Both the position numbers and the translations under genes were made by a program. The notes below the pieces were generated by a model. It saw only the letters and a list, made by a program, of their open reading frames with translations. It had not been told where the DNA came from and ran no database searches. DNA of 38,760 nt from Nitrososphaerales archaeon (GTDB lineage: Archaea > Thermoproteota > Nitrososphaeria > Nitrososphaerales > JACPRH01): the NCBI GenBank assembly GCA_030745655.1, contig JASLOE010000002.1, positions 1-38,760 on the forward strand, written 5' to 3'. Positions 1 through 8,209 of this stretch are shown in pieces (position 1 is the stretch's first letter; each line of letters opens with the position of its first letter).

Positions 1-73
1 GGTTGAGGAGACAAATTATTCAATATCTAAGTAATAATGCTCTTGGTTTTATTTAACTACAATAAAATTTCTT

Positions 74-90
74 TTATTTGAGTCAAATAA
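74..90. promoter_or_regulatory. 17-bp perfect inverted repeat upstream of the SIS isomerase gene
   Basis: TTATTTGA and TCAAATAA arms of 8 bp flank a single G. The repeat lies just upstream of an A/T-rich TATA-like stretch (about 102-116, aataataaatac) that is about 35-45 bp before the GTG start at 149. Its place next to the probable BRE/TATA suggests an operator for a dimeric regulator. That role is inferred from symmetry and position only. Confidence 0.4.
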
Positions 91-148
91 TCAAGAAAAG
101 GAAATAATAAATACTTCATCTTCAGTCGGCTCACTGAGATAGATAATT

Positions 149-769
149 GTGAAGCTTCAACGTTTCTCCAATGAAGCATTTGAATATGCAAAAATAATGA
201 AGAGATATGCTGATGAATTTCCAGATATTATTTTTAATCAAAAAGCAGAAATAGAGAAAATATATGATATATTGGAGAATTGTTCTTCTGTACATATTTA
301 TGGAAAAGGGAGATCTGGTGCAATTGCTGTTTGTTTTGCTTTACGGTTGAGCCATTTCGAATTCAAACCTGTAAACTTTTTGGGTGATGTAATAAAGAAC
401 GTTATATCTTTGGATGATATGGTTATATTATTTTCAGGGTCTGGTGATACTTCTGAGGTTGTAGAGGTTGCGAAAAAAGCTCATAAAATTGGTGCAAAAA
501 TTGTATCAGTTACATCGTATAATAACACATCTCTAGCAAAGTATTCTGATGTTCTGTTATTATTACCTGGTGGAATGGAAAAAGGGAAAGGATGGAGTTA
601 TCTAAAAGCTCAACTTAATGAGCACCCAACATTTTATGGGGGTGGAGAATTTGAGTTTTACGCTTATCTCCTGCAAGAAACAATTCTAAGTGCAATAGGT
701 GTTCATAGAGATATTGAAGGGAGCATTATTGCAAAAACTCATGAGCGCGATGAGACTCTAAACGACTAA
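149..769 (+). CDS. SIS-domain sugar-phosphate isomerase, 6-phospho-3-hexuloisomerase-like
   Basis: A 206-residue single-domain SIS protein. Residues 52-57 (GKGRSG) and 96-101 (SGSGDT) are the phosphosugar-binding loops of the SIS fold, and THERD occurs near the C-terminus. Size and motif spacing fit 6-phospho-3-hexuloisomerase (PHI), which interconverts 3-hexulose 6-phosphate and fructose 6-phosphate. In archaea the reverse ribulose-monophosphate pathway supplies ribulose 5-phosphate for nucleotides. No hexulose-phosphate synthase gene is visible beside it, so an arabinose-5-phosphate-type or other SIS isomerase is possible. The start is GTG; no ATG occurs nearby in frame. The gene converges with the ECF transporter operon downstream. 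Confidence 0.75.
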   Translation: MKLQRFSNEAFEYAKIMKRYADEFPDIIFNQKAEIEKIYDILENCSSVHIYGKGRSGAIAVCFALRLSHFEFKPVNFLGDVIKNVISLDDMVILFSGSGDTSEVVEVAKKAHKIGAKIVSVTSYNNTSLAKYSDVLLLLPGGMEKGKGWSYLKAQLNEHPTFYGGGEFEFYAYLLQETILSAIGVHRDIEGSIIAKTHERDETLND

Positions 770-796
770 TTTAATTCAAATCATCCTGCATATCAA

Positions 797-827
797 TCTT
801 AATTAGCATTTATTAATCTGATTAAGA
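797..827. terminator. Hairpin region between convergent genes
   Basis: The arms TCTTAAT (797-803) and ATTAAGA (821-827) can pair. An alternative 13-bp palindrome, TTAATC-T-GATTAA (813-825), overlaps the second arm. The site lies in the 93-bp gap between the 3' ends of the isomerase and ecfT, so a bidirectional transcript 3' end is a reasonable guess. Archaeal termination depends mostly on T-runs, so the role is not certain. Confidence 0.3.
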
Positions 828-862
828 CCAAACTTTTCCTCATTTAGATGCATAGTTTATTA

Positions 863-1594
863 TTACATTAAAAATAAAAATAAATATGCCAATGGTACAA
901 TTAATGTGATGCTTAATATTGTTGCAACCTTTCCCCATACTCCAATCTCTAATTGATACAAACTAGTCGGTTTCTTTACTGCACCATATGCTCTTGCTTC
1001 CATTGCTTCTGCCAAATCTCCACTTCGAAGGACTGCATCAACTATCAATGGAATAAGTATTGGAATGAAACGTCTAAATCTCGAAAAAATGTTTCCTTTT
1101 TGTAGTTCTAGTCCTCGCGATTTTTGTGCATCCATTATTTGAAGTGCATCCATCATCAGGACAGGAACAAATCTTACTGCTGTAACAAAGGCGAACACAA
1201 TATCTCTTGGTAGACGGAACCACTTCATGACTAGCTCTAATTCATCAGGAGGAGTAGTGAGAAAGAAGATAGAAGTTGAACCAACAATTGCTAAAAACCG
1301 AACTGCAATTACAAATGCATCCATTAATGGATAGCCTACGAGAATATTGATTGAAAATATGATGATTGCGAAAAACAAAGTATAGGTTAGTGTTCTACTT
1401 ATTCTTCTCAATATCTTAGATATACTGGCTATTGCAAATATTCCTGAGAGAGCTATTATGACTTCAGGCAGTGAACCAACGAGAAGTGATAACGTGAAAA
1501 GTTCTATAGATACTAAAAGTTTAACACGAGGATCTAGTTGGTGGAATGGAGAAGTTATGCGTCTAAATATAAATCCTTGAGCTATCCATTGCAT
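863..1594 (-). CDS. ecfT: ECF transporter transmembrane subunit EcfT
   Basis: A 243-residue polytopic membrane protein with several hydrophobic segments between residues about 28-115 and at the C-terminus. It carries the two EcfT coupling motifs, seen as KSRGLE (cytoplasmic helix) and ARAYGA, which contact the grooves of the two ATPases. EcfT joins the ATPase pair to the substrate-binding S-component in energy-coupling-factor importers for vitamins or metal ions. It lies 2 bp after the EcfA gene on the minus strand, last in the order S component-EcfA-EcfA-EcfT, and is surely co-transcribed. Confidence 0.88.
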   Translation of the reverse strand: MQWIAQGFIFRRITSPFHQLDPRVKLLVSIELFTLSLLVGSLPEVIIALSGIFAIASISKILRRISRTLTYTLFFAIIIFSINILVGYPLMDAFVIAVRFLAIVGSTSIFFLTTPPDELELVMKWFRLPRDIVFAFVTAVRFVPVLMMDALQIMDAQKSRGLELQKGNIFSRFRRFIPILIPLIVDAVLRSGDLAEAMEARAYGAVKKPTSLYQLEIGVWGKVATILSITLIVPLAYLFLFLM

Positions 1595-1596
1595 TT

Positions 1597-2412
1597 CTAA
1601 TCACTTTTTAATTTACTGATAACCCATTGTTTAGCATCATAAATATTCGAAAATGCGCCTGATGATTCACCATGTATTTTTTCTGATAATTCTTGGAGTT
1701 GAGGTTTAACAATTCTAGCTTTATTCAATAACTCTCTTTCTTGAAAAATCTTACCAGCTTTATTGTCCGCAATTATTTTTCCCCCACACATGACTATGAC
1801 CCTAGGTTGAAGAGGCCAGATGAATTCAATATCATGTGAAACTATCACAACTGTCTTACCTTTAGATACAAGCATTTGAATAATCTTAATGAGGCGTTCT
1901 TTTTGAATAAAGTCTTGACCTACTGTGGGCTCATCCATAACCACAACATCCGGGTCCCACGCCAATACTGATGCAATACAAAGACGCTTTTTTTCTCCTC
2001 CACTCAAAAGCATTGGTGATGTGGTTCGGTATCTCTCTAAATCAAAGAAATTCAGTGCCCACTCTAGTCTTTCTGATATTGCCTCTTCTTTAAATCCAAA
2101 ATTCTTTAAAGCGAACTTTACTTCATTTTCAACACTTTCTGAGAAGATTTGATGATCTGGATTTTGAAAAATTATTCCTATTTTTCGAGATAAATTAGCT
2201 ACACTTTCATCATTTGTATCCATATCAAAAGCAGTTACCTTTCCTTTACTTGGTTTTAGTAGTCCATTTGTATGTTTTATGAGAGTGGTCTTTCCTGCTC
2301 CATTCTCTCCCACTATTGCCAAAACTTCTCCTTTTCTTATTTTTAGATCAATATTTCTAAGTGCTAAAACTCCATTTGGGTGTCGGTATTCTACAGAAGA
2401 AAACTCTATCAT
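1597..2412 (-). CDS. ecfA: ECF transporter ATPase EcfA (second copy)
   Basis: A 271-residue ABC ATPase. Walker A is GENGAGKTTL near residue 37, the Q-loop lies around QNPDH, the signature is LLSGGEKKR, and Walker B is VVMDEP followed by the H-loop VSHD. This is one of the two cytoplasmic ATPases that power the ECF importer. It overlaps the preceding ATPase gene by 4 bp and is followed 2 bp later by ecfT. The C-terminal extension beyond about residue 225 is usual for EcfA proteins. Confidence 0.9.
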   Translation of the reverse strand: MIEFSSVEYRHPNGVLALRNIDLKIRKGEVLAIVGENGAGKTTLIKHTNGLLKPSKGKVTAFDMDTNDESVANLSRKIGIIFQNPDHQIFSESVENEVKFALKNFGFKEEAISERLEWALNFFDLERYRTTSPMLLSGGEKKRLCIASVLAWDPDVVVMDEPTVGQDFIQKERLIKIIQMLVSKGKTVVIVSHDIEFIWPLQPRVIVMCGGKIIADNKAGKIFQERELLNKARIVKPQLQELSEKIHGESSGAFSNIYDAKQWVISKLKSD

Positions 2413-3323
2413 TTTAAAATCAGTTTTAGATTTGTTGCTAGCTCATCTGCAGATAAAGGAATCTTGCCAAAAACCGGTTTTTCTTCGTTTAGAATTCTAT
2501 GTAAACGAGTAATTGTTGGAATTCCTATACCAATTCTTGGGAGTTTTTTTTCTGTTAGAACTTTTCTAGGTTCTCCATCAAATAGAATTTTACCTTTACT
2601 CATACAGATTATCCTTGTAGCTGCATTGATGAGAAGATCAAGTCTGTGCTCGACAATGAGTATTGTTACTCCAAGATTCTGATTAATTTTTTTTATGATC
2701 TCTACTAACTCCAATGCGGTGAATGGATCCAAAAGAGAGGTTGGTTCGTCCAGAATGAGTATTCTGGGTTTCATTGCTAAAACACCTGCCAATGCAACTT
2801 TCTGTTTCTGCCCATCTGATAATTCATGTGGTGCTCGATTTACCAATTTCTCTATATTCAGAAGCTGAATTGCCCAATCAACTTGTTCACGGATTTTTTC
2901 ATGATATAATCCTAAATTCTCTAATCCAAATGCTACATCGCGTTCTACTGAAAACATGAATATCTGGTTCTCCGGATTTTGAAAAACGAAACCTACTTTC
3001 TTTGCTATTTCTGTTATTGAAGTTTCATCAACCGATGATCCATCAATAGACACTTTTCCTGATGAATTACCTGGATACATGTGTGGGATTAGGCCATTTA
3101 TTGATCTTAGAAGAGTTGATTTACCACATCCACTAGGTCCTGCAATTAATATTATTTCTCCAGGAGATATTGCTAGATTAATATTTTGTATTGCTGGTTC
3201 TTTACAGTTCAGATAACTATAGGTACGATCTTCAAAAGATATTATTAAACCATTATTAGACTTTCTCTCCTCAGGTACCATACCTCTTTCTATATGTAAT
3301 GTGGATATATATTCACACTCCAT
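2409..3323 (-). CDS. ecfA: ECF transporter ATPase EcfA (first copy)
   Basis: A 304-residue ABC ATPase, paralogous to the next gene. Visible motifs are Walker A GPSGCGKSTL, Q-loop QNPEN, signature ELSDGQKQK, Walker B LILDEP and H-loop VEHR. The pair of different ATPases forms the EcfA/EcfA' heterodimer. The chosen start overlaps the S-component stop by 11 bp. An internal ATG (residue 14, GMVPEER) would remove a short N-terminal stretch that looks unconserved, so the exact start is open. Confidence 0.88.
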   Translation of the reverse strand: MECEYISTLHIERGMVPEERKSNNGLIISFEDRTYSYLNCKEPAIQNINLAISPGEIILIAGPSGCGKSTLLRSINGLIPHMYPGNSSGKVSIDGSSVDETSITEIAKKVGFVFQNPENQIFMFSVERDVAFGLENLGLYHEKIREQVDWAIQLLNIEKLVNRAPHELSDGQKQKVALAGVLAMKPRILILDEPTSLLDPFTALELVEIIKKINQNLGVTILIVEHRLDLLINAATRIICMSKGKILFDGEPRKVLTEKKLPRIGIGIPTITRLHRILNEEKPVFGKIPLSADELATNLKLILK

Positions 3324-3999
3324 ATTTTACAGGTATACGTATTGCATTACTAACCGCCCTAATGACCATTCGAGCTATCAATATTGAATATAATGCCACT
3401 GAAAAATTAAAGAATGCTATGAATAGAAGCATTGTTCCTGGAGGGAGTCCGAGAATCTGTTCTAGGTCTCCTATTGGTGCATTAAAACCTAAAGGTGGTG
3501 GCATCGGTAATAGCAGTGCGTTTACTCCAGTCATGACTAATACTCTAACGGATGGCCCTATTATTATCGTCAACCAGAACAACCGAGCACTACTCTGAAA
3601 CCTTGAGCTTTTCTCAGTTATTCGGTATACTATTAGTAATCCCATTATCATAGCTATTATTGCTAATAAATTGTATATTGGTCCTGCTTGAAGTGTTCCT
3701 GGGAAAATAACCAATAAACTTAGGAAATTTATGATAGCTACAGCCAAACTTATGTTGCTTCCATAAAGATAAAAGGCTGCAATTATCGGAATCTCCCAAA
3801 ATTCATATATTAAAAATGGGGCATATGGTGCTGGCATCTTTAATGGAGAAATATGTAACACTATGGTAATTGCAGCGAATATTGCGATAGATGTGATGGA
3901 TTTGCTTCGGTTTAAGGTATATTTTGATGTTGATTGCTCATTTCCTGATTGGTTTCTTATTTCTGGCAAGAATGGTTCGCATAGCTCCTCTCTCTCCAT
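3313..3999 (-). CDS. ECF transporter substrate-binding S component, substrate unknown
   Basis: A 228-residue integral membrane protein. After a polar N-terminal stretch of about 30 residues come about six hydrophobic segments, beginning with an alanine/isoleucine-rich first helix (IAIFAAITIVLH) typical of ECF S components, which contact EcfT through small residues in helix 1. It is the first gene of the four-gene ECF operon, so it should set the substrate specificity. The sequence does not tell me whether this is riboflavin, thiamine precursor, queuosine precursor or another vitamin. No riboswitch was recognised in the 59 bp upstream. Confidence 0.75.
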   Translation of the reverse strand: MEREELCEPFLPEIRNQSGNEQSTSKYTLNRSKSITSIAIFAAITIVLHISPLKMPAPYAPFLIYEFWEIPIIAAFYLYGSNISLAVAIINFLSLLVIFPGTLQAGPIYNLLAIIAMIMGLLIVYRITEKSSRFQSSARLFWLTIIIGPSVRVLVMTGVNALLLPMPPPLGFNAPIGDLEQILGLPPGTMLLFIAFFNFSVALYSILIARMVIRAVSNAIRIPVKYGV

Positions 4000-4058
4000 A
4001 TCATAATAAGTTTATTGTAATTACCAATAATATAGTAATGATTTATGTTTAGAATTCA

Positions 4059-5117
4059 TTACTTTAAACTCTTTTTCTTAATATCTAAAGAATTCTCTAC
4101 TATCCTAAATACACTATTAACTAACTTCTCAGGAGAAGTGTTTAAAGTGAATGAGGATGCAGTTGGATGTCCTCCTCCAACACCGCCCATATTCTCTGCA
4201 ATTATTTGTGCAATATTAATTCCTAAATGAATTCCAGTTATTTTGTGAAAAGAGTGCGAAGCCCGTAAGCAACATCTTGACCTTCCTGCATCTTCACCCA
4301 CGGCAATCGCCAGGTCAGCTCCCAAATCTATCATAGCTCTTGCAACCGATGCTTGATGAGACCCTATCTTAGTCAATCCAACCACCCAGTCTCCAAGAGT
4401 AAAAAGTGAAAGTCGCTGTATGCCTTTCAAACGTGCAATTCGTTCAGATCTATCCCTTGACATTCCTCCAATCTCCATGGAATCTCTAATTGAGGCTCCT
4501 CTTTCACAAAGTTTTGAAACAATTTTGATGGTGTTATGGTCAGCGAGTCTCAAATGTTGTGAATCAAAGATTATTCCTGTTAATAGAACCTGTGCAACAT
4601 CTTTAGAAATAGTTAATTTTAATGTCGAAAAGATTTCTGTAACTAATTCACTTGTAGAAGTTGCCATCTCATTTGTAAAAACATAGTCTGCGATATCAGT
4701 TATCGTATTGTTGAGAGGATGATGATCCAGAAATACTTTCAGACATTTTGCATTCTTAAATGGTTCAGCGTATTCCCCAAGAAGTGCAAGATGACCGGTA
4801 TCCACAACTACAGCCAAGTCAATATTGTCAAAATCTATTTTTTCATTCTGTTGAACAGGATATTTCTCTGCAACCCTTCTAGCAGGTAAATTTAATCCTT
4901 CTGGTGCAACAACTTCTACCTGAACACCTTTTTTGATTTTATTAAGAATATTTGTAACTCCATAAGCTGAGCAGTAAGCATCAACATCCGCATGCCTATG
5001 ACAAATAACAATAGCCCGATTCAGCCGTTTAGGTTTTAAGAATGGGAATTTGGATGGGGCTCTTTGGTATCGTTTAGTTATTTTGTGATTGCGCCTTTCC
5101 ACTACTAGCTTCTTCAA
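4059..5117 (-). CDS. DHH/DHHA1-family phosphoesterase
   Basis: A 352-residue protein with the DHH nuclease core: CHRHADVDA (His40, His42, Asp44, Asp46 of the long form), VVDTG (Asp106), LDHHP (Asp131-His133), and a C-terminal DHHA1 domain with GGVGGGHP. These residues bind two Mn ions in RecJ-like and NrnA-like phosphodiesterases, which degrade short oligonucleotides or cyclic dinucleotides. A gene of this family commonly follows prefoldin beta in archaeal information-processing operons. The listed TTG start overlaps the prefoldin gene by 44 bp. A later start, before residue 33, is possible because conservation begins around KRLNRAIVICH. Confidence 0.8.
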   Translation of the reverse strand: MKKLVVERRNHKITKRYQRAPSKFPFLKPKRLNRAIVICHRHADVDAYCSAYGVTNILNKIKKGVQVEVVAPEGLNLPARRVAEKYPVQQNEKIDFDNIDLAVVVDTGHLALLGEYAEPFKNAKCLKVFLDHHPLNNTITDIADYVFTNEMATSTSELVTEIFSTLKLTISKDVAQVLLTGIIFDSQHLRLADHNTIKIVSKLCERGASIRDSMEIGGMSRDRSERIARLKGIQRLSLFTLGDWVVGLTKIGSHQASVARAMIDLGADLAIAVGEDAGRSRCCLRASHSFHKITGIHLGINIAQIIAENMGGVGGGHPTASSFTLNTSPEKLVNSVFRIVENSLDIKKKSLK

Positions 5118-5442
5118 TCTTAGCCTGAATCTCCTTCAGACTACCGCGTACGTTATTTTCTTGTTTTGCAAGAACGGTTACTCTTGTGTTGCCAAGTTCT
5201 CTACGCTCATTGAGTTCTTTCAACATATCTTTTTTATTAGTTTTTACTAATAGTGAACCTACTGATTTATAGATATTTGCTGTATCAACTGTTTTATCGA
5301 GCTCTGCAAGAGCTTTTTCTACTTCTGTTAACTCCATTTCAACTTGTTGTTTTTGAATCATTATTGCTTGAAGATTCTGTTGTGCCTGTTCAAACCTTGT
5401 AAGATGTTCTCTTATCCAAGGTGGTACTTCTTCTTTACTCAA
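5074..5442 (-). CDS. pfdB: Prefoldin subunit beta
   Basis: A 122-residue protein made of two coiled-coil helices (residues about 10-50 and 75-118) around a short beta-hairpin (VDTANIYKSVGSLLVKTNK). The IYKSVGxLLV segment is the recognisable prefoldin-beta core. Prefoldin is a hexameric holdase that delivers unfolded proteins to the thermosome. The gene sits at its usual archaeal place after the exosome/L37Ae/Pcc1 genes, 61 bp after pcc1, and overlaps the DHH gene downstream. Confidence 0.92.
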   Translation of the reverse strand: MSKEEVPPWIREHLTRFEQAQQNLQAIMIQKQQVEMELTEVEKALAELDKTVDTANIYKSVGSLLVKTNKKDMLKELNERRELGNTRVTVLAKQENNVRGSLKEIQAKIEEASSGKAQSQNN

Positions 5443-5503
5443 TAAAAAACCCTTACAACAATCTCCCTATTCTTTCATAGATAAGCTTTTTTTATTACAA
5501 GAT

Positions 5504-5788
5504 CTAAAGTTCAGTAGAAAGTGTTTCATATGATGCTTTTACAAGATTAAAGTACGAATTTACCCCCGCTCTTAAATCTCCTAGGTCAGAAGCGTTTAGT
5601 TTCAAAGTAAGATGTTTATCATTTGTTTCTACCTTTGTATGAACAAATCTTTCTGAACCATGAGAAGCTTCAGGCTTTAGTGCTTCAGAAAGAGCTAACC
5701 CAATGTTTGAATCAAAAGTAAATTTGATTTCAGCAATAACATTTACAAATGGTTGCTTGTCCGTCTTTGAAAACTTAGGCTGTGACAT
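5504..5788 (-). CDS. pcc1: KEOPS complex subunit Pcc1
   Basis: About 94 residues starting at the ATG of MSQPKFSKTD. A longer GTG form adds only four residues. The sequence fits the small alpha/beta Pcc1 fold, with FTFDSNIGLALSEALKPE near the N-terminus and a C-terminal segment LGDLRAGVNSYFNLVKASYETL. Pcc1 dimerises and holds Kae1 in the KEOPS complex, which makes N6-threonylcarbamoyladenosine at position 37 of ANN-decoding tRNAs. The start overlaps the L37Ae stop by 14 bp. In many archaea rpoP lies between L37Ae and Pcc1; it is not here. Confidence 0.85.
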   Translation of the reverse strand: MSQPKFSKTDKQPFVNVIAEIKFTFDSNIGLALSEALKPEASHGSERFVHTKVETNDKHLTLKLNASDLGDLRAGVNSYFNLVKASYETLSTEL

Positions 5789-5987
5789 CGTAGGCACCAC
5801 CTGCTACTTTGTAGCTACACATGGGGCAAACCCAAATGCCTGCAACCTCTCTTTTGAACTTTAATGAACCGCATTCTGGGCATCTTCGCTTCTTTTTTAG
5901 AAGACGATAAACTCTACTGTATTTTTTTCTAACAGATGCACCATATTTCTGACCAAGCCCTTTTAATGCTTTATTTTTTTTTGGCAA
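5775..5987 (-). CDS. rpl37ae: Large ribosomal subunit protein eL43 (L37Ae)
   Basis: About 70 residues starting at a TTG (MPKKNKALKGLGQKYGASV); an upstream GTG at 5996 would add three residues. The zinc ribbon is CPEC (residues 36-39) and CPMC (54-57), preceded by the basic segment YGASVRKKYSRV that binds 23S rRNA. This is the archaeal/eukaryotic ribosomal protein L37Ae. The start overlaps the end of rrp42 by 17 bp, as expected in the exosome-ribosomal operon. Confidence 0.93.
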   Translation of the reverse strand: MPKKNKALKGLGQKYGASVRKKYSRVYRLLKKKRRCPECGSLKFKREVAGIWVCPMCSYKVAGGAYDVTA

Positions 5988-6801
5988 GTTCCACACTTTT
6001 CTTTATCTTTTTCCTTATTGATTCACCATTCTTTAAAGCTGTATCCACTGCAAGTTCTATCTGTTTTAGAGAAAAACCACCTGGAAATCCCTTCTGTCCA
6101 GCACAAATTGAATTTTTTGTTGTTGTTGTAATTGTAAATCGTGCTTCCATGACCGTTTCTTCATCCAACGTTGGATCAACAACGATTGCATCATTTATTA
6201 GTGCCATCGTAGTTGATACAGGTATCAATTTTGTAACTAGAGGAATCTGTTTTCCAGTATCTTCTATTTCTCCTTCCTTAATGATTTTATATTTGGGCAT
6301 TTTTGCTGTTAGAAGAGCTGCTACTGCTGCATAAGATGCCGCATCAAAGAGGTTTCCGTCTACGTTAAGAACGCTGATATCCACAAAAACAGCTAAAACT
6401 TTCTTTCCTTCGACGATACAGAGATCTGTAAGTTCAATCATTTTAGATTCACGTACTCCTCTATCTACCACTCTAGCTAGTTCTATTACCTCTGCATTAG
6501 GTGGACCCGGTTCAGCCCATGATGCTGCAATGGGAAGGATTTCAGATGTTACAATTAAAAGGCCCTTGTCAGGAGTATCATCGAAAGGTACACCCGTTTG
6601 AATTTTTATACCTGCAATAACTTCTGTATTACCGAGAGTAACTTTCGCAGAACCATTTGCCTTTTCAATCACTCCTGGCTCAATAGATAAAGATCGAGTT
6701 TCAAGTAATTTTCTTCCATCGATTCGTTTTCCTTTTGATATTTCTTTAAGCATTTGTTCATACTTCAGGTATTCAACAACTAATGATTTTTTTGAAGCCA
6801 T
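5971..6801 (-). CDS. rrp42: Exosome core subunit Rrp42
   Basis: A 276-residue RNase PH-like protein. Recognisable segments are GKRIDGRKLLETR near the N-terminus, TLGNTEVIAGIKIQTG, EPGPPNAEVIELARVVDRGVRES, and GNLFDAASYAAVAAL. Rrp42 alternates with Rrp41 in the hexameric ring of the archaeal exosome, which degrades RNA 3'-5' and adds A-rich tails. Rrp42 is structurally needed but not catalytic. The gene is 4 bp after rrp41 and is followed by L37Ae with overlap. Confidence 0.95.
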   Translation of the reverse strand: MASKKSLVVEYLKYEQMLKEISKGKRIDGRKLLETRSLSIEPGVIEKANGSAKVTLGNTEVIAGIKIQTGVPFDDTPDKGLLIVTSEILPIAASWAEPGPPNAEVIELARVVDRGVRESKMIELTDLCIVEGKKVLAVFVDISVLNVDGNLFDAASYAAVAALLTAKMPKYKIIKEGEIEDTGKQIPLVTKLIPVSTTMALINDAIVVDPTLDEETVMEARFTITTTTKNSICAGQKGFPGGFSLKQIELAVDTALKNGESIRKKIKKSVELAKKK

Positions 6802-6805
6802 TTAT

Positions 6806-7522
6806 TCACGCCTTCTCGTTTCCAAAGTATTTGTCATTCAAGGCGTTTCGTTGCATTTCATAAACCTTTAAACAACCTTTTTTAGCTAATTTGAGCGCTT
6901 CAATAAACTCTTTATGGGAAAAATCACCATCTAGTTGCAGAAGCGTAACTTTTTCTAGATTGGGTAGAATAGCCATTGGTAAATCAGCATCTCCTTCCAT
7001 ATCCTCTACTTCATCGAGGTCTAATGCTACTTTTCCATCTATTTTTCCGGCTGCACACCCAGAAGTTAGGTCTCGCATGTTAATTCCTGCATCTGCTAAT
7101 GCTAGAGAAGCTGCAGTTACACCTGCACACCTTGAACCTCCATCTGACTGCAAAATTTCCACATACACATGTATGGCTGTCCGCGGATAATCTGTCATAA
7201 CAATTGCGGGTTCAAGAGCCTCACTTATAATCTTGGAAATCTCTGTCTCACGCCTGGAGGGTGCAGGATTCTTTCGTCTACCTGTTGAGAATGGTGTCAT
7301 ATGATAACGACATTTGAGAATAGCTGATTCCGTTTTCATCATGTGCTTTGGATGCACATCTTTGGGCCCATATACCGCTGCCATTACTTTGTTTCTACCG
7401 AATTCTATATATGCTGAACCATTTGCATTATCTATGACTCCAACTTTCATTTTTATTGGCCTTAACTCATCTAATTTTCTTCCGTCTAATCTACGGTTTT
7501 TCGAATTTAATAATTTACTCAT
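6806..7522 (-). CDS. rrp41: Exosome catalytic subunit Rrp41
   Basis: A 238-residue RNase PH-fold protein with RRLDGRKLDELRPIKMKVGVIDNANGSAY-type N-terminus, AAVYGPKDVHPKH, RKNPAPSRRETEISKIISEALEPA and DGGSRCAGVTAASLALADAGI. The acidic active-site motif is visible as EGDADLPMA. Rrp41 carries the phosphorolytic active site of the archaeal exosome; the RNA passes through the ring formed with Rrp42. The ATG overlaps the stop of rrp4 by 4 bp, indicating translational coupling. Confidence 0.96.
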   Translation of the reverse strand: MSKLLNSKNRRLDGRKLDELRPIKMKVGVIDNANGSAYIEFGRNKVMAAVYGPKDVHPKHMMKTESAILKCRYHMTPFSTGRRKNPAPSRRETEISKIISEALEPAIVMTDYPRTAIHVYVEILQSDGGSRCAGVTAASLALADAGINMRDLTSGCAAGKIDGKVALDLDEVEDMEGDADLPMAILPNLEKVTLLQLDGDFSHKEFIEALKLAKKGCLKVYEMQRNALNDKYFGNEKA

Positions 7523-8208
7523 TCTTTTTCACCATTATTTGATCCAGATAGAAGGTCTTGAACCTTTTGAGTGAGATCCGCTGTATGCGCCTCATGATTA
7601 ATAAGATCTAGTGCAGATTTTGCTAAAATTATACCCTCTGGATTACCGGATATCATAACAAGCCCATTTTGACCAACAGTTAATCTACATTTAGAATAGT
7701 TTTCAATCGTTTTTATCATTGCACCCTTCTTTCCTATAACTCGAGGAACCTTTGTAGGGGATATTGATACAATTTCTCCTTGATTTATTCGGCCCAATCC
7801 AGGACCGGATACTGAGAGCAAAGGATCCCTTGTTCTATCAAAAGCTAGGATTTTAGCAGTAACTAAATCTCCAATTGCAAATTTTTTAGTGAGTGAATCT
7901 CGCGCTGGAGAATAATCTCTTCCAAATACTGATTGAGCAAGCAGAAAACTGGAGAAGCAGGAATTTATATCGACTTCCCACGCAAAGGCTGAATGATCAA
8001 TAATCTTTCCAACAACCAGATCATCTTCTCGTGGTATATATGGCCCTGTTAGGGGAATAACTCGCAGAGAGTCATTTATTACTTCTGCCATACCTACTCT
8101 GGTCGAATAGAATTTATCTTCTATTTGATATACATTGGAAGTTCTATTATACCTTCCTTTTCCCACAAGTTCTCCAGGGGTAACATATTTTCTCTTTACT
8201 TCGGGCAT
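7519..8208 (-). CDS. rrp4: Exosome cap subunit Rrp4 (S1 and KH domains)
   Basis: About 229 residues starting at the ATG of MPEVKRKYVTPGELVGKG. A TTG 15 bp upstream is less likely, because a GAGGT motif lies about 8 bp before the ATG. Domains in order: N-terminal domain, S1 RNA-binding domain (residues about 60-135, GKIIDHSAFAWEVDIN), and a KH domain with the GxxG-type loop in VPRVIGKKGAMIKTIE. Rrp4 caps the exosome ring and selects RNA. The gene follows SBDS with almost no gap. Confidence 0.95.
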   Translation of the reverse strand: MPEVKRKYVTPGELVGKGRYNRTSNVYQIEDKFYSTRVGMAEVINDSLRVIPLTGPYIPREDDLVVGKIIDHSAFAWEVDINSCFSSFLLAQSVFGRDYSPARDSLTKKFAIGDLVTAKILAFDRTRDPLLSVSGPGLGRINQGEIVSISPTKVPRVIGKKGAMIKTIENYSKCRLTVGQNGLVMISGNPEGIILAKSALDLINHEAHTADLTQKVQDLLSGSNNGEKE

Positions 8209-8209
8209 A

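Noticed and set aside
1-33. Possible C-terminal end of an upstream gene on the plus strand (VEETNYSISK-stop)
   Set aside because: Only ten codons are visible and nothing identifies a family; it could be chance.
1925-2682. Open frames on the plus strand opposite the EcfA genes
   Set aside because: They are shadows of well-supported ABC ATPase genes, with no family resemblance or start signals.
4000-4058. Possible riboswitch before the ECF S component
   Set aside because: The region is only 59 bp, A/T-rich, with no conserved aptamer element that I recognise.
5074-5117. 44-bp overlap of prefoldin and DHH genes as evidence of a frameshifted fusion
   Set aside because: Both proteins are complete and normally separate; a later DHH start explains the overlap more simply.
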